A DNA stretch of 38,075 bases, taken from the NCBI RefSeq assembly GCF_016744255.1, contig NZ_JADGES010000024.1, positions 1-38,075 on the forward strand, in the 5' to 3' direction. A program made the translations under genes and the position numbers. The notes under the pieces are model-generated. The model did not search any database. It was not told the origin of the DNA and saw nothing but the letters and a program-made list of their open reading frames with translations. Below are positions 16,501 to 25,470 of the stretch, one piece after another. Each line of letters starts with the position of its first letter. The first letter of the stretch is position 1. This DNA is from Maribacter sp. Lineage in GTDB: Bacteria; Bacteroidota; Bacteroidia; Flavobacteriales; Flavobacteriaceae.

Positions 16501-17013
16501 TCAAATGTGTTCTTCTTCTGTTTGTATAGTATTCTGATTTTTAAGGGGATTTTTATGTTTTAGAAAATGCTCAGTTAGCATTTTATTATTATTGAAAAAG
16601 AAATTTATTGCTAATAAAGAACTAATAACTATTGTTAAAATAATTTTTGTATTTGGTGTATTTAATTCTGTTCCCCTTATATCAAACATGATTACAAATA
16701 TTTGGTATAAACTTAAAGATACAGGAACTAATAAAAAAGGGCGATATAACTTATCCTTAGCTTCAAAAAACCAACCCAAATAACCTAAGTGAGCAAAAAC
16801 ATGAATTAATAAAGTATAAATAAATACGCGGTATGTAGAGAAACCAACAACATAACCCTCAGAATTAGTTAAAAATTGTTGAATACCCCAGTCTGGTACC
16901 CAAGTAGGGAATGTACCACCACGTATAGTAATTACATCGTGAATATAAGGTAGCGATGACAATACAATAATTGCCACCGCTTTTAAAAGTTCTTTAAGTA
17001 TCTTTTTCGTCAC
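16501..17013 (-). CDS. Hypothetical four-helix membrane protein
   Basis: About 170 residues with four probable membrane spans (near 9-25, 60-80, 90-110 and 120-140) and a charged C-terminal tail ending in EEEHI. The start is GTG at 17011-17013, lying inside the end of the upstream small lipoprotein gene (20-bp overlap). Large hydrophilic stretches between spans 1 and 2 contain aromatic and Pro residues. No family recognised. The overlap on both sides argues that the three genes are translated together. Confidence 0.6.
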   Translation of the reverse strand: MTKKILKELLKAVAIIVLSSLPYIHDVITIRGGTFPTWVPDWGIQQFLTNSEGYVVGFSTYRVFIYTLLIHVFAHLGYLGWFFEAKDKLYRPFLLVPVSLSLYQIFVIMFDIRGTELNTPNTKIILTIVISSLLAINFFFNNNKMLTEHFLKHKNPLKNQNTIQTEEEHI

Positions 17014-17137
17014 TTATTTCATCTTTATATACACCATAAGTGTCATCTGTCTCTGAAGTTGACTCTTCAGTGCAGGAATAATTTAGAGCAACAAGACAAA
17101 TACATGCGGCTAAAAAATAAATTCTTTTTGCAATCAT
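16994..17137 (-). CDS. Small lipoprotein (47 residues)
   Basis: Minus-strand gene with ATG at 17135-17137 and TAA at 16994-16996. It encodes a Lys/Arg start (MIAKRIYF), a hydrophobic stretch and the lipobox LNYSC (Cys22). A short mature tail rich in Glu, Asp, Ser and Thr follows (TEESTSETDDTYGVYKDE). The exact signal peptide form and the 20-bp overlap with the membrane-protein gene support it as real. Function unknown; a 25-residue mature lipopeptide could be an accessory subunit of the membrane protein. Confidence 0.6.
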   Translation of the reverse strand: MIAKRIYFLAACICLVALNYSCTEESTSETDDTYGVYKDEISDEKDT

Positions 17138-17172
17138 AATATAATTTTTAGGGGTTAATACCTCCTAAAAAC

Positions 17173-17198
17173 TATTGCACTACAAAAAATATTGCACT
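17173..17198 (-). promoter_or_regulatory. Direct repeat upstream of small-lipoprotein operon
   Basis: The 9-mer TATTGCACT occurs at 17173-17181 and again at 17190-17198 (start-to-start 17 bp), with a related TATTGCATT near 17255. The pair lies about 36-61 bp before the small-lipoprotein start, where an activator or repressor would bind. No regulator of known specificity can be assigned. Confidence 0.4.
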
Positions 17199-17378
17199 AA
17201 AATGTCAGCTTTCGACGAACTACATTGTATTATAATTCGTACTAAAGATATAAGTATTGCATTAATAGACAAAATTAAAAAACATACAAAAGTCGTGGTT
17301 TATAACGAAATATGAAATAATACGTTGATTTTTAGCGTACTAAGTGGATGTAGGACTGATTTTAAAAAAAAAATAAAA

Positions 17379-17975
17379 TTAGAAATTTAATAAATTGTAG
17401 GATTTTTCTGTATCAATATCTGTGGTATCGAAATTTGGGAGGATATCTATTCGTTGATTTTCTTCTTTTCTTAGAATATCTTTTGCTCCAAAATCTTGGG
17501 ATAAAAGACTAAGTTCTTTAAAAGAAGCTTGGGAAAACAAAGCTGGCACCCCAACTCCGTGTTTATATTTAGTAGCTATACTATTTTTAGGACTTTTCTT
17601 ATAAGCAATTATTAATTTATTTATATAGTCTGTGTTAATAAATGGTTGGTCGCACAGTAGTATTAAAACCCCAGTATATGGTTTCTTGGTTTGTAACAGA
17701 TGCTTAACTCCGCAAGCAATGCTTGTTCCCATTCCTTCTTGCCAAACTTTATTTACTAGGTAGTTTACACTATGTTTATTACACTCTAGTATTATTTGGT
17801 CTGCATTGGCTCCAAGTACCACATACACATCTTGGGCTAAAGATGCTTTGGCTACTTGTATGGTGTGTCCTAAAAAAGTAGAACCTTTCCAAGGTAATAA
17901 CTGTTTAATGGTCTTCATTCTAGAAGAAGAACCAGCAGCTAGAATTACTATAGCTATGGCATTGTTGTTACTCAT
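17379..17975 (-). CDS. MocA-like molybdenum cofactor nucleotidyltransferase
   Basis: A 198-residue NTP-transferase. The N-terminal LAAGSSSRM with following KQLLPW is the nucleotide-binding signature, and LLCDQPF (near 107) provides the metal-binding Asp. MocA enzymes join CTP to molybdopterin to make the cytosine dinucleotide form used by xanthine dehydrogenase-type enzymes. Its start overlaps the stop of the XdhC-like gene by four bases, so the two are translated together. No molybdenum hydroxylase gene is in the window. MocA is more likely than MobA because of the XdhC partner. Confidence 0.8.
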   Translation of the reverse strand: MSNNNAIAIVILAAGSSSRMKTIKQLLPWKGSTFLGHTIQVAKASLAQDVYVVLGANADQIILECNKHSVNYLVNKVWQEGMGTSIACGVKHLLQTKKPYTGVLILLCDQPFINTDYINKLIIAYKKSPKNSIATKYKHGVGVPALFSQASFKELSLLSQDFGAKDILRKEENQRIDILPNFDTTDIDTEKSYNLLNF

Positions 17976-18982
17976 TGGTGAATACCATTTTCTTTATTCC
18001 GCAACATAATAGGTTGTTTCTTTCTAGTCACCGCTAAGATTTCTGCCATAATAGAAATGGCTATTTCTTGTGGAGTTTCTGCTCCTATATCTAAACCAGC
18101 TGGACCATGGATGTTTTCCATAAAATCTAATTCCGCCTCTGGCTTATGTTCCATAAACTCATGCAGTAACTTCTCTCTCCTTTTTGCAGGGCCTAAAGTT
18201 CCTAAATAAATAGGATTACTATCACTAATGGCTATCAAATATTTTAAATCCTTTACATAACTATGCGTCATAAGTAGTACGGCAGTATGTTGATCTATAT
18301 TTTCTGTTTTAAATATTTCGGGATCTACAGGTATTACTTCTTTAGCTCCTGGGAAATGAGAAATATCCTTCTCCTCTATTGGGTTGGTAATTATAGTTAC
18401 CTCCCAGCCCAAGGCAGTAGCAAAAGAGCATAATTGTACAGCATCGTGCTCCGAACCTATGATTATTAGCTTGTTGCAAGGGAACATTTTTTGCTTAAAG
18501 ACCGTAAGCTCCTCCGTATTTATTTCTTTTCCTTGTATGCTAAAAGTAATAGAACCAAACAGGACTATTGTGCCATAATTAATATTTGTAGCATCTTTTT
18601 TCTTATAATAAGAATGTAATAAAAAAGAATTCCTATTTATTAAAGAGTGATTTAATACGCTTAAAAATTCAGAGGAAGGATTAAAGGGTTCTATCAATAT
18701 ATAAAGAATGCCTTCGCATCCTAATCTATATCTGCCATCGTAAGTCATTACTTTAGAAATGCCCGTAGCAAATACAGTTTGCGCTTGTCTATTAATTTCT
18801 TTTTCTACGCAGCCACCGCTTACTGCTCCTGTAAAACGTTCATTTTCCCAAATAAGCATGCGTACTCCAGGTCTTCTATACGAAGAACCCTCTAAGGCAA
18901 CAACAGATGCTAAAACGGTTTGGATGCCTAATTTTTTTGCTTGTTTATGGCTTTCTATTATATTTTTAAACTCATGCGTCAT
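17972..18982 (-). CDS. XdhC/CoxI-family molybdenum cofactor chaperone
   Basis: A 336-residue protein. The XdhC_CoxI N-terminal domain shows GSSYRRPGVRMLI (about 29-41) and GAVSGGCVEKEI (about 52-63). The C-terminal XdhC_C domain is a Rossmann-like fold beginning at LIIIGSEHDA (near 191), with GTLGPAKRREKLL near 272. XdhC proteins hold the mature molybdopterin cofactor, direct its sulfuration and deliver it to the hydroxylase. It forms an overlapping pair with the MocA-like gene; the client enzyme lies elsewhere. Confidence 0.85.
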   Translation of the reverse strand: MTHEFKNIIESHKQAKKLGIQTVLASVVALEGSSYRRPGVRMLIWENERFTGAVSGGCVEKEINRQAQTVFATGISKVMTYDGRYRLGCEGILYILIEPFNPSSEFLSVLNHSLINRNSFLLHSYYKKKDATNINYGTIVLFGSITFSIQGKEINTEELTVFKQKMFPCNKLIIIGSEHDAVQLCSFATALGWEVTIITNPIEEKDISHFPGAKEVIPVDPEIFKTENIDQHTAVLLMTHSYVKDLKYLIAISDSNPIYLGTLGPAKRREKLLHEFMEHKPEAELDFMENIHGPAGLDIGAETPQEIAISIMAEILAVTRKKQPIMLRNKENGIHQ

Positions 18983-19125
18983 AACAGCTTACAAAGTAAA
19001 CCTTTAAGAAACTATTTAAAATTTTCTTTTTGCTCTTTAACAATCTTTAACATATAATCCAACAACTCCTAATACTTAAAAAGTAAAACGCTCGTTCTGC
19101 TTGTTGAACCCAAAACTATAGAATA

Positions 19126-20217
19126 ATGAAAACTATTTTTAAAATAATATACACCATTGGTATTTTTTGTATGGCAGTTTCTTGCGGAAATGCAGATGAC
19201 GATGTTAATGCAAGTTTAAATTTAAAGGATGCCTTAGGAAAAGGAAAAACGGTAGATCCCTGCTTAGATTTAGGAGAAAACGATTTGGTGTTATCTATAC
19301 AAGAACAATTCACAACACTCCCAGGAAAAGTATCTATTTTCTTTAAAGTATCTGATACCGAAGGAAACCCAGTACCTGGACTTTCAGCAGAGGACTTTAC
19401 TATATATGAGCAAGGCAGAAACGATGCTTGTTTTAATACTATTTCTGCTTCGGAATCTTTTGCAAGAATATCCCCTAATTCCCAGATTTTTAATAGCAAC
19501 ACCCTTCTAGTATTAGATTTAAGTAATAGCGTATTAAGTAGCAGTTTGGCAGAGTTAAAAACAGCGACAACTGGTTTTATTACTAATGTAATGCCCGAAA
19601 CAACTCAAGAGTCTTTTAAAATGGCTATTTATTGGTTCGATGGGGAAGATAAGTTACATTTACTAAATGCCCTTACAGCAGATAAGCAAGAGTTAATTAC
19701 CGCCGTATCTGGAATTACAGATAATATTAGTAATGATCCTTCAACAGATTTATATGGAGCGGTAATAAAAGTGACCAATATAGCCGAAGATGTTTTAAAA
19801 GAAAGTACCAAGAAAGAGACCATTGGTGCTTCTTCTGTTGTGATTTTTACAGATGGAACAGACCAAGCATCGAGATATACAAAAAACGATGCATTAAAAA
19901 AGGTAAATGATGCGAACCTTAATATATCTTTCTTTTCTATTGGTTTAGGAGCAGAGATAGATACCGATGTATTAACCAAAATAGGAAAAACATCGAGTGT
20001 ATTCGCGGGTAATAAAGAAGATTTAGAAACAAAATTTAACGATATCTCTTTCCGAGTTTCACAACAAGCAAATAGTTTTTATTTATTTGAATATTGTAGC
20101 CCAAAAAGAGATGGTAGTGGAGAAAATAATCTTGCTATACAGGTAAAGGATGGTAATAAGCAAGGTGGTGTACAAACTAAATTTAATGCTAAAGGATTTA
20201 CAGGAGGATGTAATTAA
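19126..20217 (+). CDS. VWA-domain lipoprotein
   Basis: A 363-residue lipoprotein (lipobox MAVSC, Cys20). After a short beta domain (about 50-110, SDTEGNPVPGLSAEDFTIYE, the motif commonly preceding VWA domains in secreted proteins) comes a von Willebrand factor A domain with MIDAS motif DLSNS (131-135) and FTDGTD near 245. Such domains bind proteins through a divalent metal. Surface or periplasmic adhesion or scaffold role is likely. It is a single gene ended by the terminator at 20242. Confidence 0.8.
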   Translation: MKTIFKIIYTIGIFCMAVSCGNADDDVNASLNLKDALGKGKTVDPCLDLGENDLVLSIQEQFTTLPGKVSIFFKVSDTEGNPVPGLSAEDFTIYEQGRNDACFNTISASESFARISPNSQIFNSNTLLVLDLSNSVLSSSLAELKTATTGFITNVMPETTQESFKMAIYWFDGEDKLHLLNALTADKQELITAVSGITDNISNDPSTDLYGAVIKVTNIAEDVLKESTKKETIGASSVVIFTDGTDQASRYTKNDALKKVNDANLNISFFSIGLGAEIDTDVLTKIGKTSSVFAGNKEDLETKFNDISFRVSQQANSFYLFEYCSPKRDGSGENNLAIQVKDGNKQGGVQTKFNAKGFTGGCN

Positions 20218-20241
20218 AAAATTATAGCATAATATTATTAT

Positions 20242-20272
20242 AAAAAAGACACCTAAAATAGGTGTCTTTTTT
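20242..20272. terminator. Hairpin terminator
   Basis: Arms AAAAAAGACACCT and AGGTGTCTTTTTT pair over 13 bp around a 5-base loop, 24 bp past the VWA gene. Confidence 0.85.
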
Positions 20273-20420
20273 ATTTGGGTTGTATTTTTATTTATTTTAA
20301 AATATTATTTAAGTTTTGATTATCAGTTAATTATATTCTTTTGGGTGAAATATCTTAAATCAAAAACATCCTAAATAATAATTCTTGCGTATACATAACC
20401 GAACCTATTTTTTAAAAAAG

Positions 20421-21248
20421 ATGAAAAAAATATTTATTACAAGTACTTTATCTATTGCTTTATTAACTTCTTGTGTTTCTAAAAAGAAATATGTTGCTCT
20501 AGAGAACGATTTATCTAACACTAAAAGTGTTTTAACAAAAACACAAGTAGCAAAAGAAGATTTAGAGTCTAAAATGGCGAAGATTGAAGCTCGTGTTACA
20601 GAGTATAATAGCAAAATAAGCTCTTTAAAAGAAATAAACGATAGTCAAATGACTAGTGTAGATGGTTTAGCTGTTATGAGTAATAACACTAAAAAGAAAA
20701 TGAGAGCTACTTTAGCTAATGTGGATGCTGGCAAATTGGCACAAGCAAAATCGTTACAAGATTCTATGAATCTTGCTATTTCTTATAAATTAAAGAAATC
20801 TATTTCGGATACCGAAGGGGATGTTGATGTAAATATCGATAAAACGGTAGTTATGATTAATATTTCGGACAAATTACTTTTCAATAGCGGAAGTTATAAA
20901 GTAAGTAGCAAAGCAAATAATGTTTTAGCTAAATTGGCTGAAGTAATAAATTCTGAATCTAGTATGGAAGTTATGGTAGAAGGCCATACAGATGCAAGAA
21001 CCATTAATACTGCTTTATTTAAAGATAACTGGGATTTAAGTGTAAAAAGAGCCACTTCAGTAGTTCGTATACTTCAAAATAAATATAATGTTGATCCTAC
21101 TAAATTAATAGCTTCAGGTAGAAGTTCTTACTTACCTTTAGTTGAAAATAATACCAGAGACAACAGAGCTAAAAACAGAAGAACAAGAATAGTAATTCTT
21201 CCTAATTTAGATAAATTCTTTGCTTTATTAGATGCTGAGGAATTATAG
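20421..21248 (+). CDS. OmpA-like peptidoglycan-binding lipoprotein
   Basis: A 275-residue lipoprotein when started at the ATG at 20421, which gives a normal lipoprotein signal (MKKIFITST, lipobox LTSC, Cys18). An ATG 36 bases upstream would add twelve residues and spoil the signal. A helical, likely coiled-coil spacer (about 25-105) leads to a C-terminal OmpA domain (about 145-265) with LLFNSGSYKV, VEGHTDAR and ASGRSSYLP. This type of domain binds diaminopimelate in peptidoglycan and ties the outer membrane to the wall. Ended by its own terminator. Confidence 0.85.
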   Translation: MKKIFITSTLSIALLTSCVSKKKYVALENDLSNTKSVLTKTQVAKEDLESKMAKIEARVTEYNSKISSLKEINDSQMTSVDGLAVMSNNTKKKMRATLANVDAGKLAQAKSLQDSMNLAISYKLKKSISDTEGDVDVNIDKTVVMINISDKLLFNSGSYKVSSKANNVLAKLAEVINSESSMEVMVEGHTDARTINTALFKDNWDLSVKRATSVVRILQNKYNVDPTKLIASGRSSYLPLVENNTRDNRAKNRRTRIVILPNLDKFFALLDAEEL

Positions 21249-21274
21249 TAAAACAGATGTATTCATCATATAAT

Positions 21275-21305
21275 AAAAGGGAAGCAAACGCTTCCCTTTT
21301 TCTTT
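21275..21305 (+). terminator. Hairpin terminator
   Basis: AAAAGGGAAGC and GCTTCCCTTTT pair over 11 bp around AAAC and run into further T residues, 27 bp past the OmpA-like gene. Confidence 0.85.
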
Positions 21306-21416
21306 TTACAAACATTTTAAAGTAGGGTTTATTCTTTTGTAGTTGTTCTATAGATATACCCCCTTATCTACCTACATCCTATAGACTATGCATTATAAAC
21401 TCAAAACCCACTACTC

Positions 21417-21584
21417 ATGGATGTTCGCAATGATATTATTCAAAAAACTGCTTTAAGTCTTTTCCCCAATGTGCTTAAAAATTTAGTGCTTTTACTATTT
21501 GCTTCTATTGTAGTTTTAATTATAGGAATGTTTTTAATGCTTTTCCTTTATGGACCAAACGGAAGCCTTCATTTTGGATACTAG
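21417..21584 (+). CDS. Possible small single-span membrane protein
   Basis: A 55-codon frame with ATG at 21417 and TAG at 21582-21584. The N-terminal 20 residues are amphipathic (MDVRNDIIQKTALSLFPNVL) and the next ~25 are strongly hydrophobic (LVLLLFASIVVLIIGMFL), then a short GPNGS-containing tail. The frame ends two bases before the convergent M14 peptidase gene. The composition suits a small membrane protein, but no start signal or homologue supports it. Confidence 0.35.
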   Translation: MDVRNDIIQKTALSLFPNVLKNLVLLLFASIVVLIIGMFLMLFLYGPNGSLHFGY

Positions 21585-21586
21585 AT

Positions 21587-23053
21587 TTATCTAAAAATCA
21601 TCGCATTTTTAAGCGTTCCTTCTCCATTTTCTAAATTTATTAGGAAACCGTTAATTACAGCATATTTGTTTTGTCCGTCTTTTTCTAAGATAAAAGTTGG
21701 ATTTATTCCTGGTTGTAGCATTAGTTCGGGAACTTGGAATTTAGCTCCTATAATATGCATAGGAAACGGAGAACTTAACCATTCTTTTGGGATTTGGTTT
21801 AATCGCACATAGGTATAACCTTTTTGCAATAAACCAATAAAATCTAATGCTTGCGCTTCTTTTATATTGTTAATAATTTTTGGGTACACTTTCCCTTCTT
21901 TAATGGTGTAACCTTCGGCGTTTAAGGTATTGTATCCATAATAGGTAGATAAATCGCCTTGGTCTATAATTCTACTACTATACCAAAAATCGGAATAGTC
22001 TTCTGTATTTACTTCTAACCGGTTCATACCAATATCTATTTTGTACGATTTATTATTTAAAATATACTGAGCTCCTTCAATCTTTAAATCGAATAACTTT
22101 CTATCGTTTTCTGGTATTTTTTCATATTCCGATATTTCTATTTTTTCAAAATTATCGGTAGCAATGCTATATATGGCGGAAAGAATAGAAACATAATTCA
22201 GCTTCCGAATTTCTTGTTTTTCTATATCTTTAGTATATCCGCCAGATTCTATTAGAATAGTGCTTGTCCCCCATTTCTGAATATTGTCTCCAAAAGCTCT
22301 TGGTTCAAAATCATCATTATACCTACCTACTTGACCTACGGCATATTTTTGAATTATTTTATTCATAAAAACAATCACTTTCATAGCATTTCCTCGTACT
22401 TCATTAATATCTTTTTCATAATTATAGGCAGGAGCTAAATACGATATAGTAGCTGGTTTTTCGGTACGTTCTGCATTGTAATAGGTGCTTTGATCGTGTA
22501 GATTAAAACCAAAATTTGCTTTAAGGCTATCGCGAACCCGTTTTAAGGTTTTTCCTTCTGGGGATTGTAAACGTAAAGCGTCTCTGTTAATATCTATTCC
22601 TAATAGGTTTCTACGCTGAAAAAGCGCAGCTCCATCGGGGTTTAACATCGGTAAAAAATGAATGGTTAAACGGCTTAGAATAGCTTCTTTCTCTTCTTTA
22701 AAATCGAAGCTTTCTAAAAATTTTAGAATATCGAAAATAGCTTGTGTGGCCGTAGGTTCATCTCCATGCATTTGGGACCAAAGAAAAACTTGGGTTTCTC
22801 CAGAACCAACACTCACTAAAGATAAATCTCTGCCTGCAATAGATTCTCCCACTTTAGTTACTGAAAAATCAGAGTTATTTCTATAGTGTTCTAGTAAAGG
22901 CTGTAGGTCTTCGTGTTTTATTCTTCTTTTATTTAAAGAAAGTTCTTTATACGTATCATAGGTTTTGTATAAAGAGGTGGTAATATCTTTATCTTGAGCA
23001 TAGCCTGCAAAGAAGAATATACATAAAAGACCTAGAAGAGAGTTTGTTTTCAT
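21587..23053 (-). CDS. M14-family zinc carboxypeptidase
   Basis: A 488-residue secreted peptidase with an N-terminal signal peptide (cleavage near residue 19, GYAQ). Zinc ligands are His95 and Glu98 (MHGDEPT) and His186 (NLHDQST). The catalytic Glu269 lies in ILIESGGYTKD, and IDINRDAL supplies the substrate-binding Asn-Arg pair. The ~200-residue C-terminal region is specific to this Bacteroidetes subgroup. It starts 5 bp after the amidase gene, so the two likely form an operon acting on peptidoglycan peptides or other extracellular peptides. Confidence 0.85.
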   Translation of the reverse strand: MKTNSLLGLLCIFFFAGYAQDKDITTSLYKTYDTYKELSLNKRRIKHEDLQPLLEHYRNNSDFSVTKVGESIAGRDLSLVSVGSGETQVFLWSQMHGDEPTATQAIFDILKFLESFDFKEEKEAILSRLTIHFLPMLNPDGAALFQRRNLLGIDINRDALRLQSPEGKTLKRVRDSLKANFGFNLHDQSTYYNAERTEKPATISYLAPAYNYEKDINEVRGNAMKVIVFMNKIIQKYAVGQVGRYNDDFEPRAFGDNIQKWGTSTILIESGGYTKDIEKQEIRKLNYVSILSAIYSIATDNFEKIEISEYEKIPENDRKLFDLKIEGAQYILNNKSYKIDIGMNRLEVNTEDYSDFWYSSRIIDQGDLSTYYGYNTLNAEGYTIKEGKVYPKIINNIKEAQALDFIGLLQKGYTYVRLNQIPKEWLSSPFPMHIIGAKFQVPELMLQPGINPTFILEKDGQNKYAVINGFLINLENGEGTLKNAMIFR

Positions 23054-23058
23054 ATTAC

Positions 23059-23718
23059 TTATTTGTTAGGTACAGGTTTAAAATTGAGGTTTTCTACAGA
23101 ATTACGAACATTCTCCATAAAAGAAGCTCCTGGGTCTGTTTTAGTAGTTCGGTATCCTTTATCTTTTTCTAACCAAAGTTCTGTGTTTTCAAAATTAGTA
23201 TATTCATAATGGCCAATGAGGTACTCTATAGTTTGATATTTCTTTTTTAGATAGTGAACAAGCCATATATTAGATTTTAATTGGGCTTTTGTTAAAGGCA
23301 AATCTTTACCTCCTCCAATATTCTCTACCCCAATTGCACAATGGTTTAAACCTATAACATGTCTTGCCATTGTAGTTTCTGGTAAAAGCCTATAAATAGT
23401 GCCATCCCTATCTACCATGAATTGAGAAGAAACATTAAGCCCGCTAATATTTTTTATATCCGGACGCCAATTTGGTAATTGTGCAGGGTTAAAGGCTGCA
23501 AAAGACTTAGCAAAGGTTGGGATTACCGTCCAATGCAATACAATCATTTTTGGTGTAATTATGGGAGAATCTTGTTTTAAACCGTAGCGATTTTCTAAGT
23601 ATTCTAAGGTTAGCTCTTTTCTCTGTTTGTTAAATAATATGGGCTTCTCTATTATTTGTTGTTTAGAGGCACAAGAAATAATAAAAAACGAACATAGAAA
23701 CAAGGTATATATTTTCAT
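23059..23718 (-). CDS. N-acetylmuramoyl-L-alanine amidase lipoprotein (Amidase_2)
   Basis: A 219-residue lipoprotein (lipobox IISC, Cys16) of the AmpD/Amidase_2 zinc family, which cuts the bond between muramic acid and the stem peptide. Probable zinc ligands are His62 (VLHWT), His170 (LIGHYEY) and Asp195 (KTDPG), with Glu132 (GVENIG) as the catalytic acid. The lipid anchor points to the outer membrane or periplasm. First gene of a pair with the M14 peptidase. Confidence 0.85.
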   Translation of the reverse strand: MKIYTLFLCSFFIISCASKQQIIEKPILFNKQRKELTLEYLENRYGLKQDSPIITPKMIVLHWTVIPTFAKSFAAFNPAQLPNWRPDIKNISGLNVSSQFMVDRDGTIYRLLPETTMARHVIGLNHCAIGVENIGGGKDLPLTKAQLKSNIWLVHYLKKKYQTIEYLIGHYEYTNFENTELWLEKDKGYRTTKTDPGASFMENVRNSVENLNFKPVPNK

Positions 23719-23797
23719 TCACAAATAATTATTAAAGTAAAAAGATTGGTTTCTTTTTCTTTTTCTAAATTTACGATAATAACTAAAATAATGTCTT

Positions 23798-25132
23798 TTG
23801 AAAATAATAAAAAGAATACTATTACTTCTCTTAGCAATAATTGGTATTGCAGTGTACCTAAATTATCCAAAACTTAATATAATCTCTGGTTACGCATCTA
23901 AAAGCTTAGCTTCTAATGTATTTATATCTAAACGTTCCCCCTCTTCTATTGTAGAGAATGACAATAACATGCCTCTCATTAAATTAGCAGATATTGCTTT
24001 GGATGAGAAAGAGAAAAAGGCTTCCGCGACTGTTTTCGGGCTCATGGAGCGCCAATCGGTATATAGAGAAGGTTTGGGTTGTGTTTTGGTAAATGATTCT
24101 TTCGATGCTTCTAAAATGACTTTAAAACCGAACAGGAATACTGTTTTAGATACGCTTCCTTATCCATTTGGGAATAATAAAGCTATAGATACCGTTTTTG
24201 CAAATATAGATTACACCCAATTGAGCCAAGCCATAACCACAGCTTTTGATGCTCCTACCATAAAAAAAACAAGGTCTGTTTTGGTTCTTTATAAAAATAG
24301 AATCGTAGCAGAGCATTATGCCAAAGGCTTTTCTAAGGAAACTCCTATTTTAGGATGGTCTATGACCAAAAGTATTTTGGCGACTTTATATGGTACATTG
24401 GAACATACAGGAAAGATACAGGTAAATAGCCCTGCTCCTATTGCTTCCTGGCAAAAAGATGCGCGTAAAAACATAACGATTAACCATTTACTACGCATGC
24501 AGAGTGGATTGGAATGGGAAGAAGATTACACTAAAATTTCGGATGTTACTAAAATGCTTTTCCTTAATGCAGATATGACGAAAGAACAAAAAGAAAAAAA
24601 GGCAATCGCTAAACCTGGCGAAATATGGAATTACTCTTCCGGAACAAGCAATCTACTTTCTGGTATTTTAAGAGACCAGTTTAGTAGCAGACAGGAATAT
24701 TTAGATTACCCCTATAAAGCATTAATAGATAAAATAGGAATGCACTCCATGCTTTTAGAGGCAGATATGGAAGGTAATTATGTTGGCTCTTCTTACGGAT
24801 GGGCTACTACCAGAGATTGGGCCAAATTTGGAACCTTGTATTTAAACAGAGGGGCTTGGAACGGAGAACAGCTATTTTCTCCTAAATGGGTGGATTATAT
24901 AACCAAACCTACCGCTGAGTCTAATGGTGTATATGGTGCTCATTTTTGGTTAAATGCAGAAGGTAAATTCCCCGATGTACCAAGAGATATGTATTCCGCC
25001 AATGGTTTTCAAGGGCAATATGTAATGGTTATTCCTTCTAAAGATTTAGTTGTTGTACGTATGGGCTTGGCAGAAAACCCAATTTTTGATGTAAATGCCT
25101 TTTTAAGGGATATAATAAAAAGTATTAAATAG
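23798..25132 (+). CDS. Serine hydrolase of the class C beta-lactamase family
   Basis: A 444-residue protein starting at a TTG (the nearby ATG at 23791 is in another frame that stops soon). An N-terminal membrane anchor (residues 5-22) is followed by a ~60-residue linker and the beta-lactamase/esterase fold. Catalytic Ser188 and Lys191 lie in SMTK, and Tyr279 in YSS (IWNYSSGTS). SANGFQGQY near the C-terminus takes the place of the KTG box. This group includes 6-aminohexanoate hydrolases and D-amino acid peptidases; substrate cannot be told. Confidence 0.8.
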   Translation: MKIIKRILLLLLAIIGIAVYLNYPKLNIISGYASKSLASNVFISKRSPSSIVENDNNMPLIKLADIALDEKEKKASATVFGLMERQSVYREGLGCVLVNDSFDASKMTLKPNRNTVLDTLPYPFGNNKAIDTVFANIDYTQLSQAITTAFDAPTIKKTRSVLVLYKNRIVAEHYAKGFSKETPILGWSMTKSILATLYGTLEHTGKIQVNSPAPIASWQKDARKNITINHLLRMQSGLEWEEDYTKISDVTKMLFLNADMTKEQKEKKAIAKPGEIWNYSSGTSNLLSGILRDQFSSRQEYLDYPYKALIDKIGMHSMLLEADMEGNYVGSSYGWATTRDWAKFGTLYLNRGAWNGEQLFSPKWVDYITKPTAESNGVYGAHFWLNAEGKFPDVPRDMYSANGFQGQYVMVIPSKDLVVVRMGLAENPIFDVNAFLRDIIKSIK

Positions 25133-25470
25133 AGCTCTTACAAGGTAATCTTACTCTTTTTGTAAGTCTCTGATAACAAATTTTAAGAAGTACACCACAA
25201 CTTTCCCTTATGTGGCAACATAACTTTTTAGAACACCTAAAAGGGAAATATATTTACATTGTAATTAGCAAACAACGAGTAAATTTTTTCATTTTCATAT
25301 AGTGTTCTCAGAAAAGAGTCTTTCCTTAATTGGTTAGACTCTTTTTAGATTAGAGGGTTTTCATATAAATAATGGATTTGTTCTTTAGAAGAACTAATAT
25401 AAAGTTTACGGAGAAAGTTTCTTTATCCTTCATACATTTATAGTTAATACAGCATAAAGCAGCTCTATTT
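25133..25470. other. Gene-free convergent intergenic region
   Basis: About 340 bp between convergent genes. Apart from the hairpin terminator at 25312-25346 I see no coding frame of good character, RNA gene or repeat. Confidence 0.5.
25312..25346. terminator. Bidirectional hairpin terminator
   Basis: Ten-base arms AAAAGAGTCT and AGACTCTTTT around a 14-base loop, T-rich on both strands. It lies between the serine hydrolase gene and the convergent transglutaminase-like gene. Confidence 0.7.

Noticed and set aside
20385-20420. Twelve-residue N-terminal extension of the OmpA-like gene
   Set aside because: Starting there hides the lipoprotein signal; the ATG at 20421 gives a standard one.
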